Source: CATOSP01 sp965197545 (GTDB taxonomy: Bacteria; Chloroflexota; Dehalococcoidia; Lucifugimonadales; UBA3495). From it: a stretch of 64,000 nucleotides of DNA. Shown piece by piece: positions 16,563 through 24,923 of this stretch. The position numbers were made by a program, and so were the translations under genes. The stretch spans positions 372,001-436,000 of the forward strand of contig CBDANJ010000007.1 in assembly GCA_965197545.1 (NCBI GenBank). Reading direction: 5' to 3'. The notes under the pieces were generated by a model that did not search any database, was not told the DNA's origin, and was given only the letters and a program-made list of their open reading frames with translations. Within the stretch, counting starts at the first letter, position 1. Each line of letters opens with the position of its first letter.

Positions 16563-17177
16563 CTAGGGATCAGGATAGCATGTCAGATTTACCTCACGAG
16601 AGTAAGCCACATTCCCGGGATCCCATATACCCGGCAGGTCAACATCAGCCACACCCCTGAACCCAACCAGCGCGTCAGATGAACAGTTGACCCTGGCAGT
16701 CACTCTCTTGCCCCTGCCTCCACCAGGTCTAATGCGATCCTCATCCCTGGCCACCTGAGACCACCAACAGCGTTCACTCCAGGAATCGCAAACCACGGCC
16801 TGAAGCACCGTTGTCACATCAGCACGGCTCGGACAACCTGTGACCGACACACGCTCCCACCAGCCATGAACCGACACCTGGCCAGCGGACTTATGAGGAT
16901 TGTCAACCCTCGTGTCATAAGTGCAATCTCCCGCCGTAGCCCTGCTCCTACCGTATTCTGCAACCAAGAACTGGCCGAAACTCCCCACCTGACCATCCCA
17001 ATCATCAGGCGGCTCGCCCATCTTGCTGGAGTCGTAAGGCCCCCAGTCATACCTCGGCTGCTCGGGATCAATTCCCGGGGGCGGCCCGTCCGCAGACGCC
17101 GTCCCCATCAACAGGAACGTCGCCAGCACAGTAATGGAAACCAAAGCCTGAACCTTGACACCGTATACCTCCACCAT
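16563..17177 (-). CDS. Secreted hypothetical protein with six cysteines
   Basis: Reading from ATG 17177 gives 204 residues. The start has a clear signal peptide, VQALVSITVLATFLLMGTASA, with probable cleavage after ASA before DGPPPG. The mature protein has six Cys (in GDCTYD, TGCPSR, VVCDSWSERCWW, VNCSSD and LTCYPDP), an even number suited to disulfides. A Trp-rich WGPYDSSKMGEPPDDW segment follows the signal. An upstream extension to 17246 is open but would bury the signal peptide. It is part of the 2.3-kb mobile element and is followed by the 250-residue gene. The function is unknown. Confidence 0.6.
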   Translation of the reverse strand: MVEVYGVKVQALVSITVLATFLLMGTASADGPPPGIDPEQPRYDWGPYDSSKMGEPPDDWDGQVGSFGQFLVAEYGRSRATAGDCTYDTRVDNPHKSAGQVSVHGWWERVSVTGCPSRADVTTVLQAVVCDSWSERCWWSQVARDEDRIRPGGGRGKRVTARVNCSSDALVGFRGVADVDLPGIWDPGNVAYSREVNLTCYPDP

Positions 17178-17356
17178 TTCAAGTAAAGATTCACCGCCGG
17201 GTCCACCCAGCAAAGGAAAACCAACAGCAGCGCGTAACCGCGCCACCAGCTAGGGGCGCCAAATGAACACAGCTCAATCCCTCCCTTACCAGGATTCTCT
17301 CGACCGATTTGCTCTAGCTGCCAACCAGCGGCCCTTGCGCTTCCGCGAACAGACAT
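17108..17356 (-). CDS. Possible small membrane protein overlapping the secreted-protein gene
   Basis: The frame encodes 82 residues with one strong hydrophobic segment (GYALLLVFLCWVDPAVNLYL) and aromatic, basic flanks. It overlaps the first 70 bases of the secreted-protein gene in another frame. There is no Shine-Dalgarno and no family match, so it may be fortuitous. Confidence 0.25.
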   Translation of the reverse strand: MSVRGSARAAGWQLEQIGRENPGKGGIELCSFGAPSWWRGYALLLVFLCWVDPAVNLYLKWWRYTVSRFRLWFPLLCWRRSC

Positions 17357-17423
17357 TTGAACAGGTCTTTGCTGCCGGGTATCGCTGGACCACTTCTAAT
17401 GCAGACGCGCCGCGCCGGTCGCC

Positions 17424-17450
17424 AAAAGGCCCCGGTAATCATCGGGGCCT
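17424..17450 (-). terminator. Terminator of the interrupted 63-residue gene
   Basis: AGGCCCCG (17427-17434) pairs with CGGGGCCT (17443-17450). On the minus strand it is followed by TTTT. It lies 7 bases past the restored stop codon of the 17457-17801 gene, which supports that gene having been real. Confidence 0.7.
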
Positions 17451-17456
17451 CAGGGG

Positions 17457-17801
17457 TTACGCGAGGATTATTGAATCACCGTAGAGCCTGTCCCATGAAG
17501 TTGGGGAGAGATGTAAGGCGTCACAATGAGCTTGATAATTGGCGTAACACGCATAGATATGAATCAGTTATGGCGACTATATGGCTCTTGTTGACGATAT
17601 CCGAAACCGACCCTGGCTTATGGGACAGGCTCCGTAGTCGTCAATTTCTTTTTTGATGGCTTGCAAGACTGCGGTGGCGTCGTCCAATCCTTGATTGAAA
17701 CGTTGCGGGTCTTGTCCGGGTGTGGGGTCTGAGATGATGATACCAACGGAACTGGAATATCGTACTCCCTCAAAAGCCGAATAGAAAATGCCGAGGCCCA
17801 T
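17457..17801 (-). pseudogene. 63-residue gene interrupted by a MITE
   Basis: The ATG at 17801 has GGAGGG just upstream. The frame reads MGLGIFYSAFEGVRYSSSVG, then acidic and helical sequence ending KKEIDDYG, where the MITE at 17485-17631 begins. Removing the MITE and one copy of its CCGTAG duplication restores the last codons as DSIILA and a TAA at 17457, giving 63 residues. With the MITE in place the frame reads on into it and yields a chimeric tail. The protein family is not recognised. Confidence 0.6.
17485..17631. repeat. MITE 2 with a 6-bp target duplication
   Basis: This is a 147-bp element with inverted ends AGCCTGTCCCAT (17485-17496) and ATGGGACAGGCT (17620-17631). The flanking CCGTAG is present at 17479-17484 and at 17632-17637. 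It encodes nothing and is nested in the larger 2.3-kb element. Confidence 0.8.
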
Positions 17802-17846
17802 GTCATCCCTCCTCATTTGAGCCGGTTAAATGTCCACAGGCCCTAG

Positions 17847-19328
17847 TACTACAGTTGCAGAATTGTGGTGAGGAGTTTCAGGCGGCGTCGGTAATGACAG
17901 CGCCGGGCCGTTGCTTGGTGCCGCCGTCTCCACTGGGACCACCGCAGCACTGATTCGTCCTTAGGGTGGTGTCTCCATATCAGCCGGTAGAGTACCGCCG
18001 AACCTCGGGCACCGTCAGCGGTATCAGCCTTTCGTCCAAACTGGGGCAGCCCCCTTTTCTCCCAGACGTCCCTGCGACGATGCCTGATGCTGTACCACCG
18101 CCAGGTAGGCGTGGGCCAGCATCGCCAGAGCCTGCCCCGTGCCACGACACGGGGGTGATGTGCCGGTACCAGCCGTCCCACCGGCGCACCTCGTACTGGT
18201 CCAGTCCCACCCCCGCCTTCGCGGGGGCAGGCTCTGTCCCTTGGCCTCCTCAAAGCATTCCTCAATGGCCCACCGGGTCCCGGCCACCCGCACCAGTTCC
18301 TCCAGGGTTGTTCCCGCCGGGCCGTAGCACACGTAGTAGGCCAGTTCCTCGGGCTTGGCCACGCTGCGCCGGGCCAGCAGCCAGCACCCCTTGCCAGGTT
18401 CCCTCAGGGGCCGAATATCCACCAAGGCCCAGTCGTAGACCCGAGGACCCTTGGCCCCATCACCGGCGCTCAGCCGGACCCAGCCCGACTCTTCAACCCC
18501 AGACGCCAGCCGGTCAGCCCGCACCTGGCGCGGACCCTTGTCCGTCCAAGCCCATAACTTCTCATTGCTCTTGATGGCCAGCACGTGGGGAATGTCTCGC
18601 CGCTCCAGCCACAGCCGCAAGTTGCGGTCATTGCCGTAGACCTCGTCCCCAGTGGCCCAGCCGAAGGGGACTCCCGACTCCACCGCCCGTTCCAGCATCC
18701 GCCGGGCCAGTTGCGGCTTGGTACGGAACGCCACTTTCTCCGGCACACCAGCCTCCTCCCTACGTTCCTGGTCATCGGCCCACACCTGGGGCAGGTAAAG
18801 CTCCCGGTCCAGCAGGGTCCTCCCCTTGGCAGTAGCGTAGGTCAAGAATACCCCAATCTGGCAGTTCTCGATCCGTCCCGCCGTCCCGCCGTGCCGCTGT
18901 ACTGACGCTGCACCCCCACAGACTTGTTCCCCTTCTTGAGAAACCCGGTTTCATCCACCACCAACACCCCGTTGGCGTCGCCCAAGTGCTCCACCACGTA
19001 GTCCCTGAGATCATCGCGAACCAGGTCCGCGTCCCAGATGTAGGTTGACAGCAGATGCTGCACCCCATAGGGTGTGGCGTCCCCGGCCTGCTCCGCCAGT
19101 TGCCACCCGTTCTTGCGCTCCACCGGACTGAGCAGCCCTTTCAGATAGTCCAGCGACCGCCGACGTGGTTCGGGACGCCGGAACCGCCCCGCAATGCACT
19201 CGTGTACCCGGTCGATACCCTCAGCCCACCGGGCCACTTCCGCCACCTCATCTCTCCCAACAAAAACCACCGCCTCACCACCGCTAGAATGCCTCAATTC
19301 TACCCATTATTGTTCTGCAACTGTAGTA
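17847..19328 (-). mobile_element. IS701-family insertion sequence
   Basis: This 1482-bp element has perfect 16-bp inverted ends, TACTACAGTTGCAGAA. The flanking CTAG occurs on both sides (17843-17846 and 19329-19332), matching the YTAR duplication known for the IS701 family. It encodes one transposase on the minus strand, now frameshifted. It is the rightmost of the three elements in the CurA-like gene. Confidence 0.85.
18024..19297 (-). pseudogene. IS701-family DDE transposase, frameshifted
   Basis: The N-terminal part (19297 down to about 18885) carries the first Asp in VLVVDETGFLKKG and NKSVGVQRQYSGTAGR. The rest, in another frame from about 18845, carries the second Asp in ATGDEVYG and the Glu in WAIEECFEEAKG. 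The break is an exact 8-bp tandem duplication, CCGTCCCG twice at 18873-18888, whose removal restores the frame. Two hairpin insertions of about 26-28 bp (near 18126-18154 and 18210-18236) further disturb the C-terminal part, shifting the frame at the first and restoring it at the second. The element is probably immobile unless helped in trans. Confidence 0.85.
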
Positions 19329-19330
19329 CT

Positions 19331-20110
19331 AGGTCCAGGCTCCGGCTCGTCCTGGTTGTACTGGGAGATAGAGCCGCAAAGGGAGAGGCGGGCTCCCAAG
19401 TTTAGGTGGTCGAAGACGGCGTCGGTTACGTCACCGCCGACGTTGTCGAAATAGACGTCGATTCCCAAGGGGCAGGACGCGCCCAATGCGCCGGCCACGC
19501 TTTCAGTCTTATAGTTGATACCCGCGTCGAAGCCAAGCTCGTTCACAATGTAGTCGATCTTGGCCGGAGAGCCCGCGACGCCTATCGTGCGGCACCCCAT
19601 GATCTTGGAAATCTGTCCCACGACCTGGCCCACGGCGCCTGACGCCGCGGATACGACCACCGTATCTCCCGTGCGCGGCTGGCCCACTTCCAGGAAGCCG
19701 AAGTAGGCGGTCATTCCCGGCATACCCAGGACTCCCAAAGCGGTTGAGAGAGGCCCAAGCCCCAAGTCCACCCGCCTCAGGTTGCTTCCGTCTGAGACCG
19801 CGTACTCCTGCCAGCCCAGGGACCCTTCTACGATCTCCCCCTCGGAAAAGGCCGGGGTGCGTGAGCGGATGATCCTACCCACGACGCCACCGACGATGAC
19901 CTGACCCAGCTCCATTGGGGTGGCGTAGGCGTGGGCTGCCCTCATTCGTCCCCGCATGTAGGGGTCGAGGGACAGCCATAAGGTCTGCACGAGGACTTGC
20001 CCCTCACCAGGTCCCGGAATCGGAGTTTCCAACAGGGCGAAGTCCGATTCCCTGGGGTAGTTCACGGGCCTTGAGCCCAGGGTAATTTGCCGGTTCACGT
20101 CTCCCGCCAT
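19331..20110 (-). pseudogene. CurA-like NADPH-dependent oxidoreductase, 5' fragment
   Basis: These are the first 260 codons of an MDR NADPH-dependent oxidoreductase of the leukotriene B4 dehydrogenase/CurA type. It has WLSLDPYMRGRM near residue 50, GMPGMTAYFG, the cofactor loop SAASGAVGQVVGQI, and the family block VYFDNVGGDV and LCGSISQYNQ. The reading continues PEPGP and then runs into the IS701 end, adding a few foreign residues before a stop. The remaining 77 codons are at 15163-15396. Such enzymes reduce alkenal or alkenone double bonds. The substrate lid and part of the NADPH domain are missing, so this copy should be inactive. Confidence 0.85.
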
Positions 20111-20149
20111 TTCAGTCCGTTCCTAACGATGAGATATCGAGCATGGTCC

Positions 20150-21544
20150 CTATAGTGGAGGATGCTGGTTATGCCATTCGGTTGCCTGCTCGTAGGCATG
20201 AGCCAAACGCAGCAGAAGGGCTTCGTCCAGGTCACGTCCGACCAACTGTAGTCCAACCGGGAAGCGGCCTTCTTTGGCGAAACCGCAGGGGACAGAGATC
20301 GCGGGCAATCCCGTCTGGCTAGCCATTCCGTTCAGGTAAACTGCGCGGGACCGGGCAGGGACAGTCCGGTCCCTGATGACGGCGGAGGTGGCGTCCCACT
20401 TGTCTCCGATGGTGCTGCCGGTGGGCATCGCGATGGCGTCCACGGTCTGAAGGACCGAGACGACTTCCTGTCGAATCGCCATTCGCGTCTGTTGGGCGTG
20501 AATGTATTCGGCGAAGGACTGCTCATATCCCCGTTCCAGTTGCGGGTGTACTTCCACCCACTCCTTGAGTGCGTCTTCGGAAAAATTGTCTCGGAGCCAG
20601 ACCGGGGCTTCTGCGGCCAGGGAGTTATTACGCGCCTCATAGCTGAGGGGGATACTAACCTCCAGGAATTCCGCCCCCAGCTCTTCCAGCACACCCACGG
20701 CTTTGCGGACCGCATCCTCCTCATCCTGGTTGATCCATTCTCTCCAGACCCAATTGTCCGATGGGATTCCGATCTTGAGACCGCGCACTCCCCCATTGAG
20801 CGTAGAAGTGTAGTCTCCTGGCGGCAGGTTGATGCTTACCAGGTCGCCGGGGTCGTAGCCGGTGAGGGTTTGCATAGCGAGCGCATTGTCTTCCACCGTC
20901 TTGGTCAGGGGGCCGGCCTGGTCCGTGGTCCACGAGGTAGCCCAGACACCCGCACGGCTGATGCGGCCGAACGTGGCTTTGAACCCCACCACACCGCAGT
21001 TGCTGGCAGGGTGGCGCACCGACCCCCCGGTGTCGGTCCCGATGGAAAGCAGCCCCATCCCGGAGGCGACCGCCGCGCCCGAGCCTCCGCTGGTCGTTCC
21101 GGGGCTGGTGGAAGGGTCCCACGGGTTGTAACACATCACCGGGGTTTCTCCCCTGCCGATGTGGGAATAAACCTTGCCCAGGAGCACCGCTCCCGCGCTT
21201 TCCAGCAGATTGTGGACCGCCGCTGATTTGTCCGGTCTGAAATCTATCTCCCTGGGGTTGCCGAAGGTGGTCCGGACGTCTCTAGTGGCGATCACGTCCT
21301 TTAGGGTGTAGGGGATGCCGTGCAGAGGTCCCCGGTACCGGCCTGCGGCAATCTCCGTTTCGGCTTGCCTCGCCTTTCCCAGGGCGTATTCGGACGCCAG
21401 GGTTGTGAACGCTTTGAGAGTTGGGTCCAGCCGTTCACTCCGGCGGATGCAGGCTTCGGTCAGCTCCACCGGGGAAAGCTCCCGTTTCCTGATTAGTTGG
21501 CTGACCTGGGTGATGGTAGCGTCAAGCAAATCGGTCTCGGCCAT
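20150..21544 (-). CDS. Amidase-signature family amidase
   Basis: This 464-residue enzyme has the Ser-cisSer-Lys triad: Lys82 in YTLKDVI, Ser152 in TTSGGSGAAVA and the nucleophile Ser175 in GTDTGGSVRHPA. Amidase-signature enzymes hydrolyse carboxamides or serve as GatA. No gatB or gatC is adjacent and catabolic genes surround it, so a catabolic amidase is more likely. It lies 39 bases downstream of the CurA-like gene start on the same strand and 32 bases after the flavin monooxygenase gene. Confidence 0.9.
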   Translation of the reverse strand: MAETDLLDATITQVSQLIRKRELSPVELTEACIRRSERLDPTLKAFTTLASEYALGKARQAETEIAAGRYRGPLHGIPYTLKDVIATRDVRTTFGNPREIDFRPDKSAAVHNLLESAGAVLLGKVYSHIGRGETPVMCYNPWDPSTSPGTTSGGSGAAVASGMGLLSIGTDTGGSVRHPASNCGVVGFKATFGRISRAGVWATSWTTDQAGPLTKTVEDNALAMQTLTGYDPGDLVSINLPPGDYTSTLNGGVRGLKIGIPSDNWVWREWINQDEEDAVRKAVGVLEELGAEFLEVSIPLSYEARNNSLAAEAPVWLRDNFSEDALKEWVEVHPQLERGYEQSFAEYIHAQQTRMAIRQEVVSVLQTVDAIAMPTGSTIGDKWDATSAVIRDRTVPARSRAVYLNGMASQTGLPAISVPCGFAKEGRFPVGLQLVGRDLDEALLLRLAHAYEQATEWHNQHPPL

Positions 21545-21576
21545 AACACTTCCTCGCTGAAACGATGCCGCTGAAA

Positions 21577-22653
21577 CTAGGCCTGGGCCCGGAGCGCGTA
21601 CTTGGTCTGGTCTGGCATGTAGTCCCGGAACCGGGGCATCACTTCCGTGGCAAAGAGCCGCATGGACCGAAGCACCTTATCGTGGGGGATTTGTCCCAGG
21701 GAGAAGGTGCAGTTGAGGTAGGTCATGCCGGTGGCTTCGGTAAGGCTTTGGACCTTCTCCGCGACTACATCGGGAGTCCCGAATAACCAGTCCGCATAGA
21801 GGTGGCCGGGGTCATCTTCCTCTGGAAGGCCAATAGTCAGGTCGGTCCTGGCTTTGCCCGCGTCGACGCGCAGGGTGTTGGTCCGTAGCCCCCTTGCGCT
21901 CCGTGTGTGCCATACGGCATGAGGCAACTGCTCTTTCGCGTCTTCCTCGGAGTCGGTCACGTAGACGCCGCGTTGCACGATGAATTCCAGGGGCCATTGC
22001 CGCCCCGAAAGTTGCGCCGCTTCCTGGAACATGTGCCAGGAATCAACCACTCGTTGGGTCGAACCGGCGGTGCCGCCGGTGATGACGTTCATGCCGCGCT
22101 TGAGGGCCTGGGCCATGCTCTCGACTCTGGATGTTGCCCTCCAGAAAGGCGGGTGGGGTTGCTGCAGCGGCCTAGGCAGTATGGTGGTCTCAGGAATTTG
22201 ATAGTAACGGCCTTCATGGGAGAACGGCGCGTGAGCCAGCGCGTTTGAAATGACGTCCAACGACTCCTCGAACATGAGCCGGTTCTCGTCCAACGGCCTT
22301 TGAAACCTCTGGAATTCATACTCTTGGTATCCCGTGCCAAAACCCACCTCCAACCGTCCGTTGGTTAGGTGGTCCAGCATGGCGATCTCTTCGGCGGTGT
22401 GGATGGGATTCCGCAGGGGGAGCACGACCACGGCGGTACTGAACCGCACGCGTTCCGTGTGTTGGGCCAGGGTTGAAATCAGCATCAGAGGGTTGGGCAG
22501 GAAACCATAGCTGGAGAAATGGTGCTCCGCGGCCACCACGTAATCAAAGCCCAACTCGTCGGCCAACTTCGCCTGCTCGATGGCATTGGAGTAAACCTCC
22601 GATGAGGGGAGCATATCCGGGGACTGCATGAGCATGAAAATTCCGAATTTCAT
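21577..22653 (-). CDS. LLM class flavin-dependent monooxygenase
   Basis: This is a 358-residue luciferase-like TIM-barrel protein beginning MKFGIFMLMQ. It has the typical AEHHFSSYGFLPNP block, STAVVVLPLRNP and GRLEVGFGTGYQ. Family members use reduced F420 or FMNH2 to oxygenate small organics. The longer open frame to 22845 does not fit the family start, so the ATG at 22653 was chosen. It sits 38 bases after the D-2-hydroxyacid dehydrogenase gene. Expansion of such monooxygenases is a known trait of SAR202-type bacteria. Confidence 0.9.
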   Translation of the reverse strand: MKFGIFMLMQSPDMLPSSEVYSNAIEQAKLADELGFDYVVAAEHHFSSYGFLPNPLMLISTLAQHTERVRFSTAVVVLPLRNPIHTAEEIAMLDHLTNGRLEVGFGTGYQEYEFQRFQRPLDENRLMFEESLDVISNALAHAPFSHEGRYYQIPETTILPRPLQQPHPPFWRATSRVESMAQALKRGMNVITGGTAGSTQRVVDSWHMFQEAAQLSGRQWPLEFIVQRGVYVTDSEEDAKEQLPHAVWHTRSARGLRTNTLRVDAGKARTDLTIGLPEEDDPGHLYADWLFGTPDVVAEKVQSLTEATGMTYLNCTFSLGQIPHDKVLRSMRLFATEVMPRFRDYMPDQTKYALRAQA

Positions 22654-22691
22654 CGTTCGGCCTCTCGAATAGTGGGTCTGGGATGGTGGGA

Positions 22692-23666
22692 TTAGTAGCC
22701 CTTCTGCTTGTCGATAATGCTCAGGAGTTCCCGGCCTTCCGAGAACCGGCGCAGGTTTTCGCAGAACAGGTCTATGGTGCGGTCCAACCGCAGGGGCGAA
22801 CCCCCGGAAGCGTGGGGAGTGATGATGACGTGAGGGTGGTCCCAAAGGGGACTGTCTTCCGGGAGGGGCTCCGGTGATGTTACGTCCAAGCCCGCCCCGA
22901 AGATGAGCCCCTGCTCAAGGGCTTCCAGCAGAGCTTCACCGTCGATGATGGGACCGCGGGTGACGTTGATAAGCAGGGATTCCGGTTTCATGTGGCGGAA
23001 AGCCTCGCGGTCGAACAGGCCTCGGGTCCTCGGTGTCAGGGGACAGCACACGGAAACCACGTCTGACTGCTCCAGCAGATCGTAGAACCGGTCGATGCCC
23101 CAGACTTCCTTCACAAATTCCGGCTTTTCGACGGGCTCGGGATCGACGGCGATCACTTCCATGCCGAAGCCTGGCGCCCGCTTGGCCACGTCAAGACCGA
23201 CGCCTCCCAATCCGACGATTCCAAGAGTCCTTCCGCCAAGCTCCCAGGTCTCGCGACGGATGGACATCCTGTTTGACCAGGTGTGCTCCCGAACTGCCCG
23301 TCCCACGCCCCGGAGCAGCCCCAAAAGCAACGCCCAGGTGTGATCTGCCAGGTGGGGGCCCACGGTGCCCTTGGCGCTGGTCAGGATGACGGGGCTCTCG
23401 ACGAACTCCTCGAACATCAGGTTGTCTATGCCTGCTCCCTCCGTCTGCACCCACTTGAGGTTCGTTGCCGCCTCGAACAGGGGCCGGCTGAAGGAGCCGA
23501 ATACGATATCGACGTCCCCAGCCTGGGCTAGCTGTTCTTCCTGGGTGCGGGCGACGATTATCTCGTTCTCTTCGGAAACCGACTGGACCCGCCGCATCTG
23601 TTCTTCGGTCAGCTCGTCCAGATTGGCGTTCATCATGATCTTCAAGGTCTTCTCTCCTGGCTCCAT
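22692..23666 (-). CDS. D-isomer 2-hydroxyacid dehydrogenase
   Basis: This 324-residue NAD(P)-dependent dehydrogenase has the Rossmann motif GIVGLGGVG, the catalytic Arg in NVTRGPIID, Glu in DVTSPEPLPED and His in VIITPHASGG. It interconverts a 2-hydroxy acid and a 2-oxo acid. The start is ambiguous: ATG 23666 contains an internal AGGAGAG that ideally serves the in-frame TTG at 23645. It is first in a minus-strand run with the monooxygenase, amidase and CurA-like genes, probably one catabolic transcription unit. Confidence 0.9.
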   Translation of the reverse strand: MEPGEKTLKIMMNANLDELTEEQMRRVQSVSEENEIIVARTQEEQLAQAGDVDIVFGSFSRPLFEAATNLKWVQTEGAGIDNLMFEEFVESPVILTSAKGTVGPHLADHTWALLLGLLRGVGRAVREHTWSNRMSIRRETWELGGRTLGIVGLGGVGLDVAKRAPGFGMEVIAVDPEPVEKPEFVKEVWGIDRFYDLLEQSDVVSVCCPLTPRTRGLFDREAFRHMKPESLLINVTRGPIIDGEALLEALEQGLIFGAGLDVTSPEPLPEDSPLWDHPHVIITPHASGGSPLRLDRTIDLFCENLRRFSEGRELLSIIDKQKGY

Positions 23667-23816
23667 GAGAGCGTCTATGGGTTGGTGGCTGGATTTTACA
23701 CCTTTTGAGATGGGGACGCCCGGACTTATGTATAATCCTTCGCGAACGCAAACCCCACGATAGATAAGGACTACCTAGACAAGGATTCCCTTACCAGCTA
23801 CGAGGAGGCGCGACCG

Positions 23817-24638
23817 ATGTTAGTCGTTGATTCGCAAATACACCTTTGGGGGAGCAATCTGCCGACGAATCCCGCCCACAGGCAGATAACTTCCTATAGC
23901 GCGCAGGATGCGCTCCGGGGCATGGCGGAGGCGGGAGTGGATGCGGCGGTGATCCATCCTCCCGGCTGGGACCCTGACTCCGACGCCATAGCGGTCGAGG
24001 CAGCCAGTCAACACCCGGACAAATTCGCCGTCCTGGGCAAGTTCCCGCTGGACGACCCGGCCAGCGCCGCGCTGATCGACGGCTGGAAGCAGCAATCAGG
24101 GATGTTGGGTCTGCGGTTCACCTTCTTGCAGCCGCACCAGCAGACCTGGCCTACGGACGGCACGATGGACTGGTTGTGGCCGGCGGCAGAGGAAGCCGGC
24201 CTTCCCGTAGGGCTGGCCTGCGCCGGATTCCTGCCGGTGGTGGGCCAGGTGGCCGAGCGTCATCCTGGTCTCAAGCTCATCGTCGACCACATGGGCAGGT
24301 CTGGGGGCGCGACCGATGCGGCCGCATGGGAGACTCTCCCCCAGCTGATCGAGTTGGCGAAATATCCCAACGTTGCGGTCAAGGCGTCGGGTGCGCCAAG
24401 TTACTCGTCCCTACCCTACCCCTACGCCAATATTCACGACCACGTCCACCAAATTTACGACGCATTCGGTCCCGACCGCATGTTCTGGGGCACCGATATC
24501 ACGCGGATGCCCTGCTCCTGGAAAGAGTGCGTGACCATGTTCACGGAGGAATTGTCCTGGTTGACCGAAGAGGACAAGGAGCTAATCATGGGCAAGGCAC
24601 TGTGCCGCTGGACCGGCTGGGACCTGCCGGGGGTGTAG
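23817..24638 (+). CDS. Amidohydrolase family 2 (TIM-barrel metal-dependent hydrolase)
   Basis: This 273-residue protein begins LVVDSQIHLWG, where the Q-x-H motif stands in the metal position of the ACMSD/lactonase branch. Later family blocks are LIVDHMGRSGG, NVAVKASG and the C-terminal RMFWGTDITRMPC with the catalytic Asp. Family members hydrolyse lactones or decarboxylate aromatic acids. An AGGAGG Shine-Dalgarno precedes the ATG. It is divergent from the hydroxyacid dehydrogenase run and probably belongs to the same pathway. A -10-like TATAAT is at 23731-23736. Confidence 0.85.
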   Translation: MLVVDSQIHLWGSNLPTNPAHRQITSYSAQDALRGMAEAGVDAAVIHPPGWDPDSDAIAVEAASQHPDKFAVLGKFPLDDPASAALIDGWKQQSGMLGLRFTFLQPHQQTWPTDGTMDWLWPAAEEAGLPVGLACAGFLPVVGQVAERHPGLKLIVDHMGRSGGATDAAAWETLPQLIELAKYPNVAVKASGAPSYSSLPYPYANIHDHVHQIYDAFGPDRMFWGTDITRMPCSWKECVTMFTEELSWLTEEDKELIMGKALCRWTGWDLPGV

Positions 24639-24734
24639 ATTGTCCATTGACCATCTTGGCGCGGCGGCATATCATCATTATGCACTAAATCGTGAAGATA
24701 TGATGAAGAGTATAATAAAACAGGGGGTGACTGT

Positions 24735-24923
24735 ATGGCGGTAAGGGACAGTTCCTCCAAGAAATCAAACAAGAACAGCAACGACTTGATTCCGGCGCCG
24801 GAGGGTATCGACACCGACTGGAGGGCCAAGATTGCCATGGCTAAGAGAGTGAAAGAGGATGCCACAAAAGCTCGGCGCGGGAAATCTGTGGCGTTCAAGA
24901 CTCACTTGTTCGGATCGAGTTGA
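24735..24923 (+). CDS. Small hydrophilic protein paired with the SDH-type protease
   Basis: This 62-residue, strongly charged protein has a Ser/Lys-rich start (SSSKKSNKNSN) and a helical middle (DWRAKIAMAKRVKEDATKARR). A strong ribosome site, AGGGGGTGA, precedes the ATG, and a TATAAT -10 lies at 24711-24716. Its stop overlaps the TTG start of the protease gene (TTGA), so the two are translationally coupled. No family is recognised. It may be a substrate adaptor, inhibitor or cofactor of the protease. Confidence 0.7.
   Translation: MAVRDSSSKKSNKNSNDLIPAPEGIDTDWRAKIAMAKRVKEDATKARRGKSVAFKTHLFGSS

Larger units (their letters stand above)
15546..17843. mobile_element. 2.3-kb TA-flanked element with 19-bp perfect inverted repeats and no transposase
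   Basis: The left end GGGCCTGTGGACATTTAAC (15546-15564) is repeated perfectly inverted at 17825-17843, and TA dinucleotides flank both ends (15544-15545 and 17844-17845). TA flanks are typical of Tc1/mariner/IS630-like movement. All recognisable genes inside are on the minus strand: a 63-residue gene broken by a MITE, a secreted protein, a 250-residue protein and a 41-residue frame. None resembles a transposase, so the element appears to be non-autonomous with cargo. Confidence 0.75.
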
